From NCBI GenBank assembly GCA_965644295.1, contig CBFFRP010000080.1, positions 124,001-188,000 of the forward strand: 64,000 nt of DNA, in the 5' to 3' direction. A program made the position numbers and the translations under genes. Positions 36,034 to 47,690 of this stretch are shown piece after piece. The notes under the pieces are model-generated. The model saw nothing but the letters and a program-made list of their open reading frames with translations, searched no databases and was not told the DNA's origin. Position 1 is the stretch's first letter, and each line of letters begins with the position of its first letter. Origin of the DNA: Paraphysomonas bandaiensis (lineage: Eukaryota; Chrysophyceae).

Positions 36034-36419
36034 ATTTATCTGCCTTGTGATAGACGATTGACACAACACCTGCTGTGATGAATCATGGAACAGGACAATG
36101 AGAATACTAAATACCAATGCAATGAATAGTGTAGCTGATACTTCTGTGGGGCATGATATGACATATACTGTAGCTATATACTGTATATATGATACGATTG
36201 TGTGGTGTGGTACTCCTGCTGTACGAGAGGTGTATGTCCAATCACAACGATGCAAAGAATACATAATACACCTCATTCGTCAAGCTCTACATAGGTAGGA
36301 GTGGACCGGTATGCACAGATACAAACATATGCGGTATGGGAATTCGGATTTGTAATCTTATTAAGTATCAAAATTATGAACGCAACTTGCGCTTCCGGTT
36401 ACTCCGGAGTATGTCTGTT
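36034..36419. other. Intergenic, no supported gene
   Basis: AT-rich, between the chosen GNAT start and the LINE insertion. If GNAT starts at 36276, the first 240 bases are coding. Confidence 0.4.
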
Positions 36420-36433
36420 TATGCCCACAGTTA
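36420..36433 (+). repeat. Left target-site duplication of LINE
   Basis: TATGCCCACAGTTA, repeated exactly at 37792-37805 on the other side of the GC-rich insertion. Confidence 0.75.
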
Positions 36434-37791
36434 TATATAGCTGACGCCGCCGCCAGCGGCGACTGGAAGACACTAGACAAAGTGCTCGGAGCCTCCAACT
36501 ACAGTGTTGTCACAACTGACGCTACGCACATACTGGAAGAATTCTTCACCACGGGTCAATGGCACTGGCGTAGATACGATACACACCTCCTCACAGACCT
36601 CGGTCCTATGCTAGGAGACGTTACAGATCTCCACCACCAGTGGGACCTCCATCAATACACCCTCCGACGAGATAGCATGTATGCTGCACAAACGCAACGA
36701 GACCCGCAGTATTGGACACGCAGCGGAACAAGGCTCCCACACAAGCTCCATCCCCTCCGTACCCATAACTCCTCCAAACACTACATCCCCCTCGCAGAGC
36801 GTATACGCGAGACGGCATACGTATGGGACAAATCCTTTGCAATGGGTAGAAACCGAGCCAAAGGAAAATCCGGACATGATCGCACAACGGCTTCCACATG
36901 CGCAGACTGTGCACACCCCACAGACAACATGGCGCACATGCTTCTCACCTGCACTCACTCTGACATCATTCACATAGGTGAAGATGTCCACCAAGCACAC
37001 CACAATAAGCTTGACAAATTTCGCACAAGCACGCTCCCCCATCCCTGGTTTTACACCGCCATAACCAAACTAGCCAAAGCCGCATGGAACCCAACCACCC
37101 CCCAGGTTGAGCGCCACTGGACCGGCCACATTACTGCCACACAAATGGCCGACGCATTCGGACGCCACATATCCAGCTCACTGCTCAAACATCAATTCCA
37201 CGCCCTAGAAAAATCCATCGCCTCTATCCTACTCCCCCTATATGATGGAGGGCTCCGCATGCTTCGCAATAGGGGACACAGACACCACAACGTAGACATG
37301 GCACCGGCGACACCGGTCCCGACACACACAAAGCAACGCCAGCCCCAGGATACCCACCCGACACCAAAAGTACTCCAGCTACTCCAGGCGACATCCACCC
37401 CACGAACTACACTCTCTGCAAGAGCCCAGACCCGACAGAGGCAAGGGCAACCACTCCGGAAACAACTTCTCCTTACTTGTAGCCGAAACCCCACCTCAAC
37501 AACCAGCACCATCTCCACCACCGACTTGCACTCTCATATACATCTCGCCTCACCCACCCCCCACATAATCCATGGCACAGGCCCGCCAGACACATTGCCC
37601 AAAGGTAGACCCCCCGACTAACCTCACTACAAGGGACGGTTGCACCATGGTGCTCGCAGTGATGCACAAGCAGTCCCGAGACGGTTGCCCGCCACTAGTA
37701 GTATATAGCAAATCTAGTTATTAGCTAGTCTATAGACATAAACTAGTTTCTGTGTACGCAACCGTACTCATGTAATAATCAGACTTTCATA
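36434..37791 (+). mobile_element. 5'-truncated non-LTR retrotransposon (LINE), C-terminal ORF2 part
   Basis: A 1,358-bp GC- and C-rich block in AT-rich surroundings, flanked by a 14-bp direct repeat. From its left boundary an open frame runs to a stop at 37621, encoding a His/Thr/Pro-rich protein whose beginning is missing. About 140 residues in is a zinc-knuckle-like motif CADC-x8-H-x4-C (CADCAHPTDNMAHMLLTC), the type found after the reverse transcriptase domain in LINE ORF2 proteins. No reverse transcriptase motif survives, so the element is truncated at its 5' end, as LINE insertions usually are. A ~170-bp 3' UTR follows, ending TAATAATCAGACTTTCAT without a long poly-A. The intact frame suggests a fairly recent insertion. 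Confidence 0.65.
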
Positions 37792-37805
37792 TATGCCCAC
37801 AGTTA
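37792..37805 (+). repeat. Right target-site duplication of LINE
   Basis: Exact copy of 36420-36433. Confidence 0.75.
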
Positions 37806-38326
37806 ATCTTTGTTGGTTTAGCTGGGTCGGCCTTCTGCTTTACCAGTCAATGTGCTTCGATCAGACTCGCCCCTGCACTGCTTGAGTTAGGTGACGCCAA
37901 GAACATAGGATTTACGCCCCCAGCGTCTAAGCCTGGATAAATTAGGTATAGGCACTCTAGGAACACACTCCATGGGTGACATTCATCCACGGTAAGTTCT
38001 GGCGGGTATCATCCTGACAATCAGGCCAGCTTATGCATAACAACCCCACAAAAATCTCACTAGTAGCGGCTATGTATACATTAAAGTTGGAACAAAGGGT
38101 TTTGAAAGCGAAGGTGGTTGCACCTTGGTGCTTGCGGAGACGCACAAGCAGCTTTCGTAGTGTTAAGCAATAGGATATCAGAGTTAAGCACTAGTTAGTA
38201 AATTGCAATGCTACACTAGTCCTGACTCTTAAACGCCTATTGCTAATAATAAGACATTCACTACTATGCATGTTCCTCCATGCTCTTTATCATGTACAAT
38301 ACGTTAATTGGGTACACACACTACAC
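37806..38326. other. Intergenic with a retroelement tail
   Basis: Moderately GC-rich sequence of unknown origin (37806-38095) followed by an R1/LINE-type 3' tail (38097-38260). No gene is supported. Confidence 0.5.
38097..38260 (+). repeat. R1/LINE-type 3' tail
   Basis: GGTTGCACCTTGGTGCTTGC and GCACAAGCAGCTTTCGTAG match the minus strand of 16740-16790 and resemble GGTTGCACCATGGTGCTCGC and GCACAAGCAG in the LINE 3' region. It continues with TAGGATATCAGAGTTAAG and ends TAATAATAAGACATTCA, as in the copies at 62.9-63.1 kb. Confidence 0.75.
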
Positions 38327-40537
38327 CTAATCTATCGGCAAGCTATCAACATACTCCTGAATATCAGTCTGCGCTTTAACATTAATTGCATCCGTTAACA
38401 GTCCAGTATCTGACTTGAGTTTATCAATCAACATATTCTTAATTGTAGGCTCGCCTTCATATTTCATAGCATTGTATGCAAATAGACGCTTCTGCGCAGC
38501 TGTCCCGCATAATGTGTCCTGCTGGGCCGCTAACAGTGTATCCATTACTTTAGTGTCGGGTGATATAGACCCATCTACTATTATGTGGGGCTTGACAAAT
38601 TGTTCCATGCGTCCATCTTCAACACGCACTATAGCACTAGCACCTGTCGGAGACAGCACCGGGTCCTGAAATTCATCAGGATGAACTTTCTTACTGGAGG
38701 TTGGCACACAGCAATCGCACCACCACATGCAGCAGCAGCTGTTCACAGAAACTGAAAAATCTCGATTAGAGAGCATAGCAACGAGTGTAGCAAATGGATC
38801 CGCAGAGGCAAGTATGCTATGCGGAGGAATCCCATCCAATAGGGGTATGTGGTGTGAACCACGGTTCGTGAACATTCCCTCGGCTGTCTCCGCAGTACGG
38901 AGATCCGAATATTTTGGAGTGTAAAAAGGGGAGTCTCGTCGAAGCGGCAGCAGTCCCCACCAGCTCCTATCTGGGTGTCGGAATGGCATGCGCAGGTCGT
39001 AAGAGGACTCTGACGCAAAAGTAATGTCCACTTGGGTCACCAAAATTAGAGCGCATGCTTTCGGCCCAAGGTCCATGTCACTACAAAGCAAGCAATACAC
39101 AGTTATCGTAGATATAAATATTGTTTAAATAATATCTTATGGTGTTTGCACTACCTGCCACGCTTAAGTCCATCAGAGTAAACCGCGCATCTCGGTGTCG
39201 AGTGGTCAACATCCCACACCGTGCTGACATCGTCCAGTATGTAGTCAGGGTTACACCCCTCCTCTCCTTTGAAAGGGGTACTCTTTCCTCTCAGGTATTG
39301 TAAGCATACCTTGTACCCTATAATTGTGTTTGGACGAGTGTACTTCGGGATAGGCATACTGTACAGCATATCCACTCCAGTAAGAATCCCACAATCATCA
39401 TCATAGCACAGCATTGTGTCATGATCAACTGTATGCTTCATATCCCCTATCGCTGGGAAAACAGTAGCCATCCAGGACATAAGGAGGAGACGGAGTTCGC
39501 CCCAGTCCTCATCCTCAATTTGGGACCCTAGGGCCAGTTCAGCTCCGAGTGTTTTGTACAATGGTAACTCTGGCCATCCTTTCTCCTTCACCAGCCGTGT
39601 TGTGGACCGACAGGAGTATGTGGCATAGAGGGACTCGGCAACAGTATCTGAAAGAGTTTGATTACAATGCATCTGGGAATTTTGATGCCGCGTGTCGTGC
39701 GCTACGTCAACTAGTTTCACTTCTAGACTTGCGCCCGGAATGTGAGGAAGCGCTTGGATATTTTCTTGGGTTAGGGGGTAGTGCTTCGGAATCGGGCCCA
39801 GCACAACTGGAAGCGAGTGGTGACCTAAAACACCAAAACAATCATCCACACGTAACCGGTGTATGTACCGATAGAATAAACCTGAAAAGAGACGACATGG
39901 AGCTGGTTGTCCGTCCACTAAATCTTCTTTGGGTTGCATGTCATTTTCATCAACAAATACTTTCAAAGCAGCATACCCAACTGTTGTGGGAGTGAGGTCG
40001 GCCCTACTAAGCGTGTCGATACGACATAGAATCGTGTGTGTTGGATGCAATTCTGTAATACATATATTAATCAGAATTTGAAAGTGTCGGAACCCCACCA
40101 TGAAGTCTACAGACCAAGTTATAAGGTGGACTACATTGAGGGTATGACGGTTCCGAAAAAGCTACTTGTGGCTCTACAACTTGTTTCCGGCTTTGAGTCA
40201 TCACCCGCATCGAAACGCGGGTAGCAGTGCAATTCACAGGAAGACCGACCGCTCTTTCAATTGAAAACTGAACATCCTGGATGCGATCAAATTTCACTTG
40301 AGTAAATTTTGGTTCATGGACGCCGGCTTCTACAGGCTCTGGAGGTGTCTCTGCGGGGGATTGCTTACGAATGAGAGAACTACGAGCCGAAAATCCACGC
40401 CAAGCCTTTTGCAAATTTGTCGCATGCTTGTTTTGGCGCTTTTCTAGTAATCTTTTCCTGCCTTTCTTATCTTTTCGCTTCGATATTGGAGCGAGTGTGA
40501 GAGCTCTCGCTGTACGAATCTCCTCCATATTTCGCAT
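38327..40537 (-). CDS. IQ-motif and C2-like domain protein
   Basis: Four exons (40537-40099, 40052-39882, 39824-39155, 39080-38327) join in frame to 677 residues. The basic N-terminus carries an IQ-type calmodulin-binding segment (NLQKAWRGFSARSSLIRK). A beta-rich C2-like region follows: FDRIQDVQFSIERAVGLPVN, SPPYNLVCRLHELHPTHTIL, RIDTL, VGYAALKVFVDEND and RLFSGHHSLPVVLGPIP, the last two restored by splicing. A second beta-rich half contains DLGPKACALILVTQVD and a striking Cys cluster, SCCCMWWCDCC, that could be acylated or bind metal. The pattern (FxIDxAxxLPxN ... VGYA.L.VF ... QLPL) is one I associate with ciliary/flagellar C2-containing proteins, but I cannot name it. No enzyme motif was seen. 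Confidence 0.6.
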
Positions 40538-42147
40538 CACATCTATATTGCAGTACCCTGTCCGACTGTGTTCAGATTTTTAACAGTAAAGAGCCCACCA
40601 CTGCATTGCACATATTCACTGGAACTGTCATGAATAGTTCCTCGCTACTTGATAGCATCTAACAGCTACAAGCTGTGTGAGAGTAGACTGCTGTATACTG
40701 TATACCCATATGGAACACGACACTACAGTATACAGTATACAGTATACAGTGCAGCAGGGTGGAGCGAGTTCACAGCCAACTGCTCTGCTGTAGCAGTTGC
40801 ACATTTTATGTAATACCGTGTATATTGAGCATCTGTGATTGGCTACAAGTTAACCCTCTCTTGTTCAGCAACATCTACGACATGTACATGTTCTGTACAG
40901 CCAGTTGGTCACTGCTGGTCGTGAACGACGCAAAACAAGCCAATGGATTTTGTTGATATTATCACCATGTTTCAGTAGCTTAGTTTCATTTCCCGACTAA
41001 CTCGTGCTCATCGATCTCAGAGCAATTTCCACCACAGATCACCAGAAGTGCACCGAATGTGAAGATGTGAGTGAATATTCTATGGCGCAAACACCAAAAG
41101 GATCTTAGACACATGTACGAATCTTATTTCAGTATCTGGCGATCATCAGTATATAGCAGCAGCAAAGTTATTTCATGCCATATGTTGTGTCACAACAGGC
41201 CCGAGAAGTACTTTATGATAGTTGTGCCTCCATTTTATGCCGAAAGTAAAGATCAGTATAACTCCTACTTCACTGAAGGTGCGTACATAGTGTGAATATT
41301 TACAATTTGTTCTATCCTGGCTCTAAATTCATTTAGCAGTCTCGCTTGAGCTATAATATTTAAACATTTGGGCTGGGGAACAATATCTTGCAACAGTATT
41401 GCTGGTCTTTATTGTATGAATAGCTCTGCATACACTACACTATATGTGCCCCTTTATGCATTTTTTAATATATTACAATGTGTTGACAATAGTATCGGAT
41501 GTGAACTTAATTATCGGGTTGTAGAATGGTTTTAAAGTGGATCATAGTATTAAACACAATGCTCACTACGATGTTTAATTAAGAAGAGGTCAGTCTCGCA
41601 TTAATCGCCAACCTCACTTTAAACTAATTAATATGTGCAAGCATCTGTCCACAAGTGTATAGTCATGTCGATAACAAATAACAAAGCAAGAAAATGTACT
41701 ATATACTATATATAAATTAATGTTGAAGTAAATAAACTTTGCAAACAGAGAGTACTTGCTTTACTCTTTATTCATAAAACAAATAATACTAAAAATTGAA
41801 GTACAAAAGGGTTTGTGTTGATAACACTGATAAATAGCTGATATCTAACTGCATTGCCTGTTATACGACGAATTCACCACCAAGGATAGGATTTCTAATA
41901 TTCCTTTGTCGCGGCAACAACACAATCTGAATACAAGTATCCTATGTGTAAAACTAATGTATATACACCACAACGAAACATGGTTTGTCGCTTAGGTGTG
42001 TATCCACCTGGTAAGTGTTACACAAAACACACTTTGATGTACTGAAGGGCGGTACCTCTACATACTATCCTATCCACTCACACGAAACACCAATAACAGG
42101 GCAGTGACAAATATAATAAGCACTTTATTACGACTAATGGTTAATCA
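40538..42147. other. Intergenic with small repeats
   Basis: Near 40690-40755 there are tandem GTATACA/ACAGTAT units (three consecutive 7-bp copies at 40726-40750). A partial R3 copy (GGCTGGGGAACAATAT...) lies at 41368-41420. An open frame at 41071-41295 (+) shows no recognisable feature. AT-rich elsewhere. Confidence 0.5.
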
Positions 42148-45100
42148 TCAAGACACACAACAAATGCGAGAATTCTTCTCTTTATTCACAGCTTCTTGCC
42201 TTTCCATTTCTGCTGTTCTACTCTTCAATTCAGCGAGCTCTGCCTCCATTTCAAGAATTTTTTTGTCTTTTTCCTCTATCATTTTTTCTGCCATGAGCTC
42301 TTTGTACGTCGTTCTCGAATTAGTCTTTGATATTTCTTCTCGAAAACTCGCTGCTGCTCGTGAGGTTCTCTTGACATCTCTTTCAGCGCGCTCAAGTAGC
42401 AAAGCCATCCTTTTCAGAAAACACAGTGATATCAAACATGCCAATTAGGTGCAAACGTACTCTTTAAGCTTAGCTTTCAGTTCCACCGGGTCGCTCCCGA
42501 CAGCAGGTGAGTCGTCCTCGTCGAAATAATCTCCCTCCTCGTCTGCCTCTAATGCACCATTGTTATCAACTCGTGCAGAGGTGTCTCCAATGATACTCTT
42601 GCCCATTGGTTGCTAAAAGATAGATAGAGTGAAAATGAGAGCAACATAATGCATTACCCCACATACCGCAACTTTACAAGCTGGCTCACCGATACGTTGC
42701 GTGGAAACATCTCCTTTCTGCACCTCTGTATATTTCCTATTAGTAATTCGGCTACCCCAAATCTCAAATTCAATTGTTTTCTTCTGAACATATCGAATGA
42801 AGTCGGGTGTTATTTTCTGCTCGATTACCACAGTACTATTTACGAATGGGTGTATATCTCCATCATCCATGTTCCGTGCAGGATGCCGAGATGTACGATA
42901 CTGACCGGAATGGCAAAAAAATGAAAATACGACCTGTACATCACTCGATAATTGCGGATTGATATCATGGAGGGACTCAAAGTAAAATCTCATTATACAA
43001 TTCTGTCCAGGAAAATCAGACAGTTTTGACTCCTTATCAATGCTTATGTACGAGGGAACAGTCTCTACTTCATCTATCCAAGACCGCAGCGTCATCTTCA
43101 GAGAACCTGCACGAATTCCTTTGAACGAAATGATCGGCATAGTGTCCCTGGTGTCCATTAGATAAAACAAAGAATCGAGATGAAGCATGCAAACCCCAAT
43201 CAATTCCGCGTCAGATGGATCTAAGAATGGATCCAATGCAGAAGGGTAGACGTCATCGAGGGTGTCCAAATCACCATCACATTTTTTTTTGAAACAGTCA
43301 TACATTTTTCGCATTTGAAAATATCGCTGCATGAAGATAGTTGGACTCCAAATCCAACTATCCCCGCGACTGGTGCAGCTGCCCTGATCAAGAACCTCCA
43401 CGTGGACCACAAGTCGGTACCGCTTCCCGTCCACAATAAATCCGTCTTCCAGACCACGATACTGACGAGGCACAAATGTGCTGAGGTGTCCCCCTTTTTC
43501 CCGAGGAAATTCGACAATTCGTGCCTCGCATCGAACGTATCTCTTCATCTCGTGCGACCAGCAGTTTACATACATTGTTGCTAGTAGCGTCTCACATATG
43601 CATGCCCTGACATTGGGTGACAGCTGGGAAAAAAAACTGTGTACGTGCGGAAGAGGTGGAGCATATGCAGCGAGCATCATATCGTCAGTGAGTTCGGAAA
43701 CCTTCGATATGCTAATAATTTCCCTCTCCAAGGCAGAGTGCTTTTTGTGATTCAAACTGGCTATGCTCGATGATACTATATTTAAAACGCTTTCTTGCAT
43801 GCATACGCAGACAGCTTTGTCCCAATATCCCCTCTTTAAGTTCGAATTCTCCACCAGCACGTTACGATCAAGACAACCTTGTTGATATAGATCCTCTAGA
43901 TCCTCGCTTAGGATGACTTCGCGATCAACATCATAGTCGACGGTAGGTTCTGCGCCGTTTTCATTTGCGGATTGATCCCCTGGGATGCGAACCACGAACA
44001 TGGCTCCCACTCCAAGCCGCAGTACATCGCAGTCGTGGAGTACAGTTTCTACAGATATTTTATGACCATTGACACGAACTGGGGCGGGTACCCCGTCATC
44101 GTCATGGAAGGGACGCACTTTGACCGTGGATCCCAATCGAAAAAATACGCAATGCTTCTCGAAAACGTCGAACCCATCTAGACATACGATTTTACAGTGC
44201 TTTATCCCTGGAAAAGACAGCTTAACATTCCCCTCTTTCTTTTCACCTTCCTCCTCCACCTCTTCGCCAGGCAACACGTCGCTTTCCAAAGACTTGTAAC
44301 ACACTGCGGTGTGTCCTCCGGGTATCGGCAGGAAGAGGAATTGGCTGCAAAAACCCAGAGAGGAAATGGGGCATAGAAAAGGATCGTCTGGGGTAACTTT
44401 ATTCATACTCCAGGGGACTGGGTCGCTGACTTCTTCTTCCGATTCCTGCTTCCGAAGAAGCATCGCAGCGACCTCTGCATCGGTCCGTCGCAACTCCACC
44501 TTCCGCACCTTTATACCAATAACACCCCTAAGCTTCAACCAATTCTGTATGGCTGGAATGAGGAATAGAGACTCATAATGAGAGTCAGAAGGGTGCTCTA
44601 ATTGCCGTTGCACACTCGCGATATAGGCCTCCTTACGCTTGTAAAAACTCATGTGCATGGCGTGGGATTCACAGTTAGTTGTCTCCCTAGTCTGAGCAAA
44701 AGACTGCATCAAGTCACCTATAAATTCTTTTTCTTGCTGCAACGACGACAAAAGTTCTTGTGTAGTGGGAGCAGGGGCTGGCCCCTGGTTCATGGATGTA
44801 ACACTTTCAGTAGTTTGCACGTCAGCAGTGGTCATCGATTTGCGAAGCTGGTTGTTCACACCCTGCACTTTCTCTGATACGGTTTGAAGCAGATCTAAAG
44901 TCGCCTTGTTGTCGCTCGAGCAGGAGTGCATGCCTCGGAGACAGCCTATAAGCAGGCAAGACTGAGACCGCGAAGCAGACACTGGTTGCGCTCCTCGTAG
45001 CATAAACGTGTCTTGCAGCAAATAGGTCAGAAAGGAGTGCTCGTAGGGAGCACTTGGGGAACGCGCGGACTTCCCCCGTCGCTGATTGAACACATCCACA

Positions 45101-45921
45101 ACACCCCCCCCCTGCAATCCACACTGGCACAAAGCATTGCCCGCGTTTAATTCCCAACAACGACTAGATAAACGGTCAGACTCAGTAATAGACAGTGGCA
45201 AAAATATCATCGCAGAAGCCTCAATAAAAGTGATAGTATATACGCGACTTGGCCTCACCACACGTAAATTTATAACAATATGACCAGGGTTGTAGCAGTG
45301 GTCTGTGTTGAGAGCAAGCATTGAAGCTGAAAGTACACCAAGATGCAGAACTTGCAGTACATCATCCGATGATGTGCCTGTAAATACACGTATTGGCAAT
45401 ACCGTTACACCTAATGACAAGGATAATGCAATGTTATTGTCGTATGGATAGAAGCGGGGTGGGTCAAAAAGATCGGCACATTGATCTGCAAACGCCATAT
45501 ACATCGAACACTGAATAAACACATCTTCGCCATCATTTTGACCACTGTGAAATATATTATTCACAAATCTCGGTAAAATTCCCTGGTTTTCATTTGTGCC
45601 ATCACCAAAAAGACAATTCGACTTTCCAGATGCTCTTCCACCTACGATGAGACAAGTGTAATTAGAAACGTCTTCAGAGGTTATCCAGTCGTGAAACGTG
45701 TCGTAAACGCAACTTTGAGAAGAAAATTGAATCTGTTTCGTTCTTTGGCTGTAGCTATCAAGGACATCATCGACAATCCAGCTATCGATTTGTGTTTCAT
45801 CATCGTTTTCATGGTTAGGTTTGATGCACACTTCATGGATCTCATCGTCTATGCTGAGCGACTCCTCCTCGAAGTCCACAGGATTGATCCTTACGGCTGT
45901 TCTTAAAGACACCGTACTCAT
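42148..45921 (-). CDS. Divergent kinesin-3-like protein with FHA domain and CaaX box
   Basis: Three exons (45921-42667, 42612-42461, 42409-42148) give 1,222 residues. Residues ~10-330 are a divergent kinesin motor: a Walker A GGRASGKS (94-101), and near its end APYEHSFLTYLLQDTFML, which matches the usual PYRDSxLTxLLxDSLGG. Switch I (NxxSSRSH) and switch II (DLAGSE) are not recognisable; the corresponding regions read NTDHCYNPGH and TITFIEASAM. A helical neck, an FHA-like domain (~510-650) and a kinesin-3 stalk region follow, with DPFLDPSDAELIGVCMLHLD, ISFKGIRAGSLKMTL, a C2-like segment and KTIEFEIWG, which place it in the KIF1/kinesin-3 group. Exons 2-3 add an acidic linker and coiled coil ending CCVS, a possible farnesylation site. 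It may bind cargo or membranes without being a normal motor. Confidence 0.85.
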
Positions 45922-46344
45922 CGTTTGACGATTAGCTTGTTGTGTTTATACGGAGAGATTATTATCTTTCGTCCATATGAGTACAAACTGTTTAAGGGCC
46001 GCACAAATAACGCCAAGTGGAAAACATTCACTCCATGCCCCGACCCATGGGCTTGTGGATATACATCTATGTGATGCAAGGCTCTTATATCAGTGTGGGG
46101 TCTGGCCTACGAGTACGAGGAACATGCGCTCATCTTACCATACATGTACAGCAGCATATACGTATAGAGCACAGGTGTGTATGTAGAGTTCAGTTCGTAT
46201 TGATCAGAAACGGACACACCAGCAGTGGTATACAGCAGAGTATACTGGTATACGGCCACCACTGCCCTCATATGTGCTGGCTGTATATCTCGCTCTTGCA
46301 GTATCTGGATACGACTGTATCCATGTGAGCGATTTGGTACACAG
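45922..46344. other. Intergenic, 5' of kinesin gene
   Basis: Contains GTATAC-rich short repeats (46225-46250). Overlapping small frames on both strands without recognisable features. Confidence 0.4.
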
Positions 46345-46575
46345 AACAGCGGAGCGCAGCACTCGCAACTTTTCGTGGTGCTGTGGGGGATAGTACCGAA
46401 GATAGTTCTCCGGGAAACTAAAGTCAGCAGATATTGTTCTGCCCACTCATAGCCATATGTTTGTGTGGTACAAGGGACACAAATAAGTGTCACTTGTGTA
46501 GACGTCTTTGAGCCCTGACAATAAACATGCCTGCTGAAGTCAAGCATCCGGGACGAGTTCACCTCAAGGACTTAA
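46345..46575 (+). repeat. Dispersed repeat R1
   Basis: Shares CGCAACTTTTCGTGGTG, CTGTGGGGGATAGTACCGAAG, CAGCAGATATTGTTCTGCCC, GTGTGGTACAAGGGACAC and GAAGTCAAGCATCCGGGA with 62665-62925 and with the minus strand of 16800-17096. Confidence 0.8.
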
Positions 46576-47260
46576 AAATCCTGAAGTCAGAAGATGTCAG
46601 GTATATCAATATTCTGCTTGCTCACTGCGTTTGCTTTGATTGATTGATGTCGAATATGAGTTCACATTACTTGGCATCTGTGTGTGGCCAATGACTGAGG
46701 TAATGCGTCAAACTTTCCTCATGGATGCATGGCAATGTGGTTAGACCTGTTATACCTTCCCACTCACACGTCTACTGTCTAGTCTTGGTTTCTCCTGACC
46801 CAGGTCATTGAGATTACAACAAGGCTCTGGCACTGTTCTCCAAGCAGGCTCAGGTACTTTTATGGTGTTTTATATTTTTTTACTTAGTAGATTTTCATCC
46901 GAGTGGGGAAGGTGCACGGTTTCCTACTAGCGTAGCTCACTCGGGAGAAGAGTGCAAGGTGGATGCATGTGCTGGACGAGTGCACACAATGGAAGGAAGA
47001 CATTGAGTCGGCTTGAATATGTAACAGATATTGGTAGTTAATTGTTTCATGCATCAGTGTGCCAATTGCACCAGTGAGACTGCTTCGTGGCCGTAGGACT
47101 CTCCCCTCCAGACTACCTGCTGCTGTGAGCACCACCTTGAAGGGCCCTCAAGAACTGCCTCATATACAGGAGATATATGCAGAAGACACGGACCGCAAGT
47201 TGTTTGTGTTAGGACAAGTAGATTGGGCAGGAGCGTATGATCCGGATTAAACACGCAACT
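46576..47260 (+). other. Unassigned region with possible decayed exons
   Basis: Several splice-like signals and open stretches: an ATG at 46528 reading out of the R1 copy to a GT at 46600, a stretch 46660-46700 before GTAATG, a short piece 46814-46864, and a final frame 47059-47250 ending in LFVLGQVDWAGAYDPD. Joining them did not produce a recognisable protein, and stops occur in most joins. It could be a small gene with untested exons or a decayed one. Confidence 0.2.
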
Positions 47261-47360
47261 CGTCGTATGCCCATGTAGCTAACTAAATCGTGTTGTATAG
47301 TTCAGCACTTGTATGAGAGTTATGTCATGCTTATTGTCGCGCGAGTTGTTAGGTTGGTTG

Positions 47361-47427
47361 CCGTCATCAGGCTTGCGTAACCATTAATGGTAATGGCCAT
47401 TAATGGTTACGCAAGCCTGGCCGTCAT
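47361..47427. repeat. Perfect 22-bp inverted repeat (hairpin element) with flanking CCGTCAT
   Basis: Arms 47369-47390 (AGGCTTGCGTAACCATTAATGG) and 47397-47418 are perfect reverse complements around a 6-base spacer. CCGTCAT occurs at 47361-47367 and 47421-47427, close to each outer end, as a possible target-site duplication. Confidence 0.85.
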
Positions 47428-47571
47428 GGAATGCAAGCTATTTATCAATTTAAATTTCCAATCAATGCCTATTGATAGAAGTATTCACACATCATTTTTT
47501 TTCAAATATAGATGTATAAACTATAAACAACAGAGTAGAACTATGACGTCATTTTATGTGCTGCGTTGGGC

Positions 47572-47690
47572 TATACCAGGGCCTGGTAACCATTAATGGT
47601 AGTCCAGTTCCCGGCAATTATAATGGCATTAATGAAAAATGTCCCGGCAATTATAATGGCCATTAATGGCCCATTAATGGTCTTTAATAC
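47572..47690. repeat. ATTAATGG-rich repeat
   Basis: Contains CAGGGCCTGGTAACCATTAA, two GGCAATTATAATGGC units and several CCATTAATGG palindromes. Related to 24440-24530 and to the hairpin at 47369. Confidence 0.7.

Noticed and set aside
35254-36276. Start of the GNAT protein at 36276
   Set aside because: Would add a membrane-like leader not needed by the domain; kept as an alternative only.
36611-37042. Long minus-strand frames opposite the LINE ORF
   Set aside because: Cys/Gly/Val-rich shadows of the C-rich coding strand; the plus-strand frame has the zinc knuckle.
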